Part shown: piece after piece, positions 4,948 through 5,992 of the stretch
Position numbering within the stretch: the stretch's first letter is position 1
How the letters are laid out: each line of letters opens with the position of its first letter
NCBI GenBank assembly: GCA_001800945.1
Contig: MGWJ01000194.1
Span: 1-5,992, forward strand
From: Flavobacteria bacterium RIFCSPLOWO2_12_FULL_31_7
GTDB lineage: Bacteria; Bacteroidota; Bacteroidia; Flavobacteriales; Flavobacteriaceae
Direction: 5' to 3'
DNA length: 5,992 nucleotides
Translations under genes and position numbers: made by a program
The notes under the pieces: model-generated
The model's input: only the letters and a program-made list of their open reading frames with translations
Databases searched by the model: none
Told to the model about the DNA's origin: nothing

Positions 4948-5992
4948 ATGAAATTCAAATTTATTTTTTCATTATTTTTTTGCATTGCTTTCCTTTTATA
5001 GCATTGCACAACAACAAATTAATACTGAGTTTAAAACAAAAACCTTACAGGTTTTTCAAAATCTTGACAAAAACCGTGTTCCTCACGGTATTTTATTAGA
5101 TTTTGGTATGGAATTTACAAATCTACAAGCATTCAATGGAACGCTAACAGACTCCACTTACACTAATTCGCAGACAATCTCTGATATTTACAAAACATTA
5201 CTTATGTGTAGGGTAAGCAACAATATTAACACTGGTTTCATAACACCTCAAGAGTATGCAACTCGTTGGTACACACAACGAACAAATGGTGTAATTACAC
5301 TAAGTGGCCAGTACTTCAAATATAATCGCTTTGAAGATAATGCTTATCCTAACAAACTGAATTACAACAATAACCAATTTTCAGATAAATATGTGGGGGC
5401 AGTTTGGCAAAATCCGTATGAAGAAAAACAACTTTTTGCAATGACTTCGTCAATTGCAAAATATGAAGGATATAATTTTCAAGTAAAATTACCTGGAAAT
5501 CTATTTTTAACAAACTATCCTGCAACAGTTCAAAATATTCAAGTAGATTTTTCTGATGGTTTAGGTTATAGAATTGTATCGTATGACCAATTAATCAATG
5601 TATCTTATACTCAAAACAATACCTACATTTGGAAATATAAAATTACGCTAACCAATGGACAAACATTATTAAGTCATTCAAAAATTGAAATTGAAGAAGG
5701 TTTAAATGCTGTACCATATACTAACCCAAATAATACTTTAGTACCAGAGACTTCTGCAGCCACATCAAATATATCAGGCTATCAAAAAATCACAATTGCT
5801 GCAACAACGCCTTATGGCAACGGACCTTATGCTTATGGAAATGCAACTGTATATATAAAATATAAAAATGATGGCAATACAATAACCAAACCACTAATTG
5901 TTGCCGAAGGTTTTGATACTGGTATAATACTTACACCCGAACAAGAAGCAGGTGATAATAATATTAATAAGTTTATAGTAAGTACATTGAAC
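4948..5992 (+). pseudogene. Large secreted protein, frameshifted in the signal peptide and cut by window end
   Basis: From the ATG at 4948 the frame reads MKFKFIFSLFFCIAFLL and stops at 4999-5001. One base over, a frame stays open from before 4997 to the window end (at least 332 codons). It begins within the same signal peptide as FALLSFYSIAQQQ. Removing one T from the run of seven at 4975-4981 joins both into a perfect signal peptide with a cut after SIA. The mature part has beta-rich repeats (e.g. LPNGLF-like and SDGLGYRIVSYDQL segments) and near the end KPLIVAEGFDTG. This resembles the region preceding an alpha/beta-hydrolase-like part in long Bacteroidota proteins secreted by type IX secretion; that link is from memory. 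The sorting domain would lie off the window. The shift may be a true mutation, a slippage switch or a sequencing error. Confidence 0.7.

Overview
The window is AT-rich, has no tRNA or rRNA, and looks like a Flavobacterium-type member of the Bacteroidota. Supporting signs are promoter -7 boxes of the TAnnTTTG type, an LPxxTQTG-type Bacteroidota lipoprotein, a large secreted protein whose signal peptide ends in SIAQ, and start codons without Shine-Dalgarno sequences. All recognisable genes lie on the + strand.

Positions 1-4204 form an array of short single-gene units separated by four copies of a structured repeat of about 124 bp (819-943, 1698-1821, 2374-2497, 4082-4204). The genes are: a left-truncated TonB-C/TPR protein (2-805), a secreted protein of unknown function (979-1686), a four-helix membrane protein (1843-2358), and a small soluble protein (3751-4071). 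Each gene stops only 3-8 bases before the next repeat's left tag begins. An IS30-family insertion sequence (about 2526-3697) lies in the leader of the last of these units.

The repeats are the main discovery. Each runs from AAC to GTT and can fold into a long hairpin whose two outer stems show compensatory base changes between copies. The 7 bases after GTT at the start of each complete unit are the exact reverse complement of the 7 bases before AAC at that unit's own end. The pairing then continues for 4 more base pairs past an A/C mismatch that sits at the same place in all three complete units. This is the layout of integron gene cassettes, where R' at the cassette start matches R'' of the cassette's own attC. 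However, the tags do not fit the classical GTTRRRY/RYYYAAC consensus and no integrase gene is present. I infer an integron-like, possibly undescribed, cassette system that moves as single-stranded hairpins or circles.

Three of the four repeats also contain TATCTTTG, a match to the Bacteroidota -7 promoter box, 73-88 bases before the next start codon. The repeats may therefore also supply promoters.

Right of the array (4205-5992) lie a lipoprotein with its own good promoter (4240-4267), a hairpin, and the start of a large secreted protein. That protein's reading frame is broken by one apparent extra T in a run of seven T's inside the signal peptide. The last repeat carries a tag with no partner in the window, so the array appears to end there.
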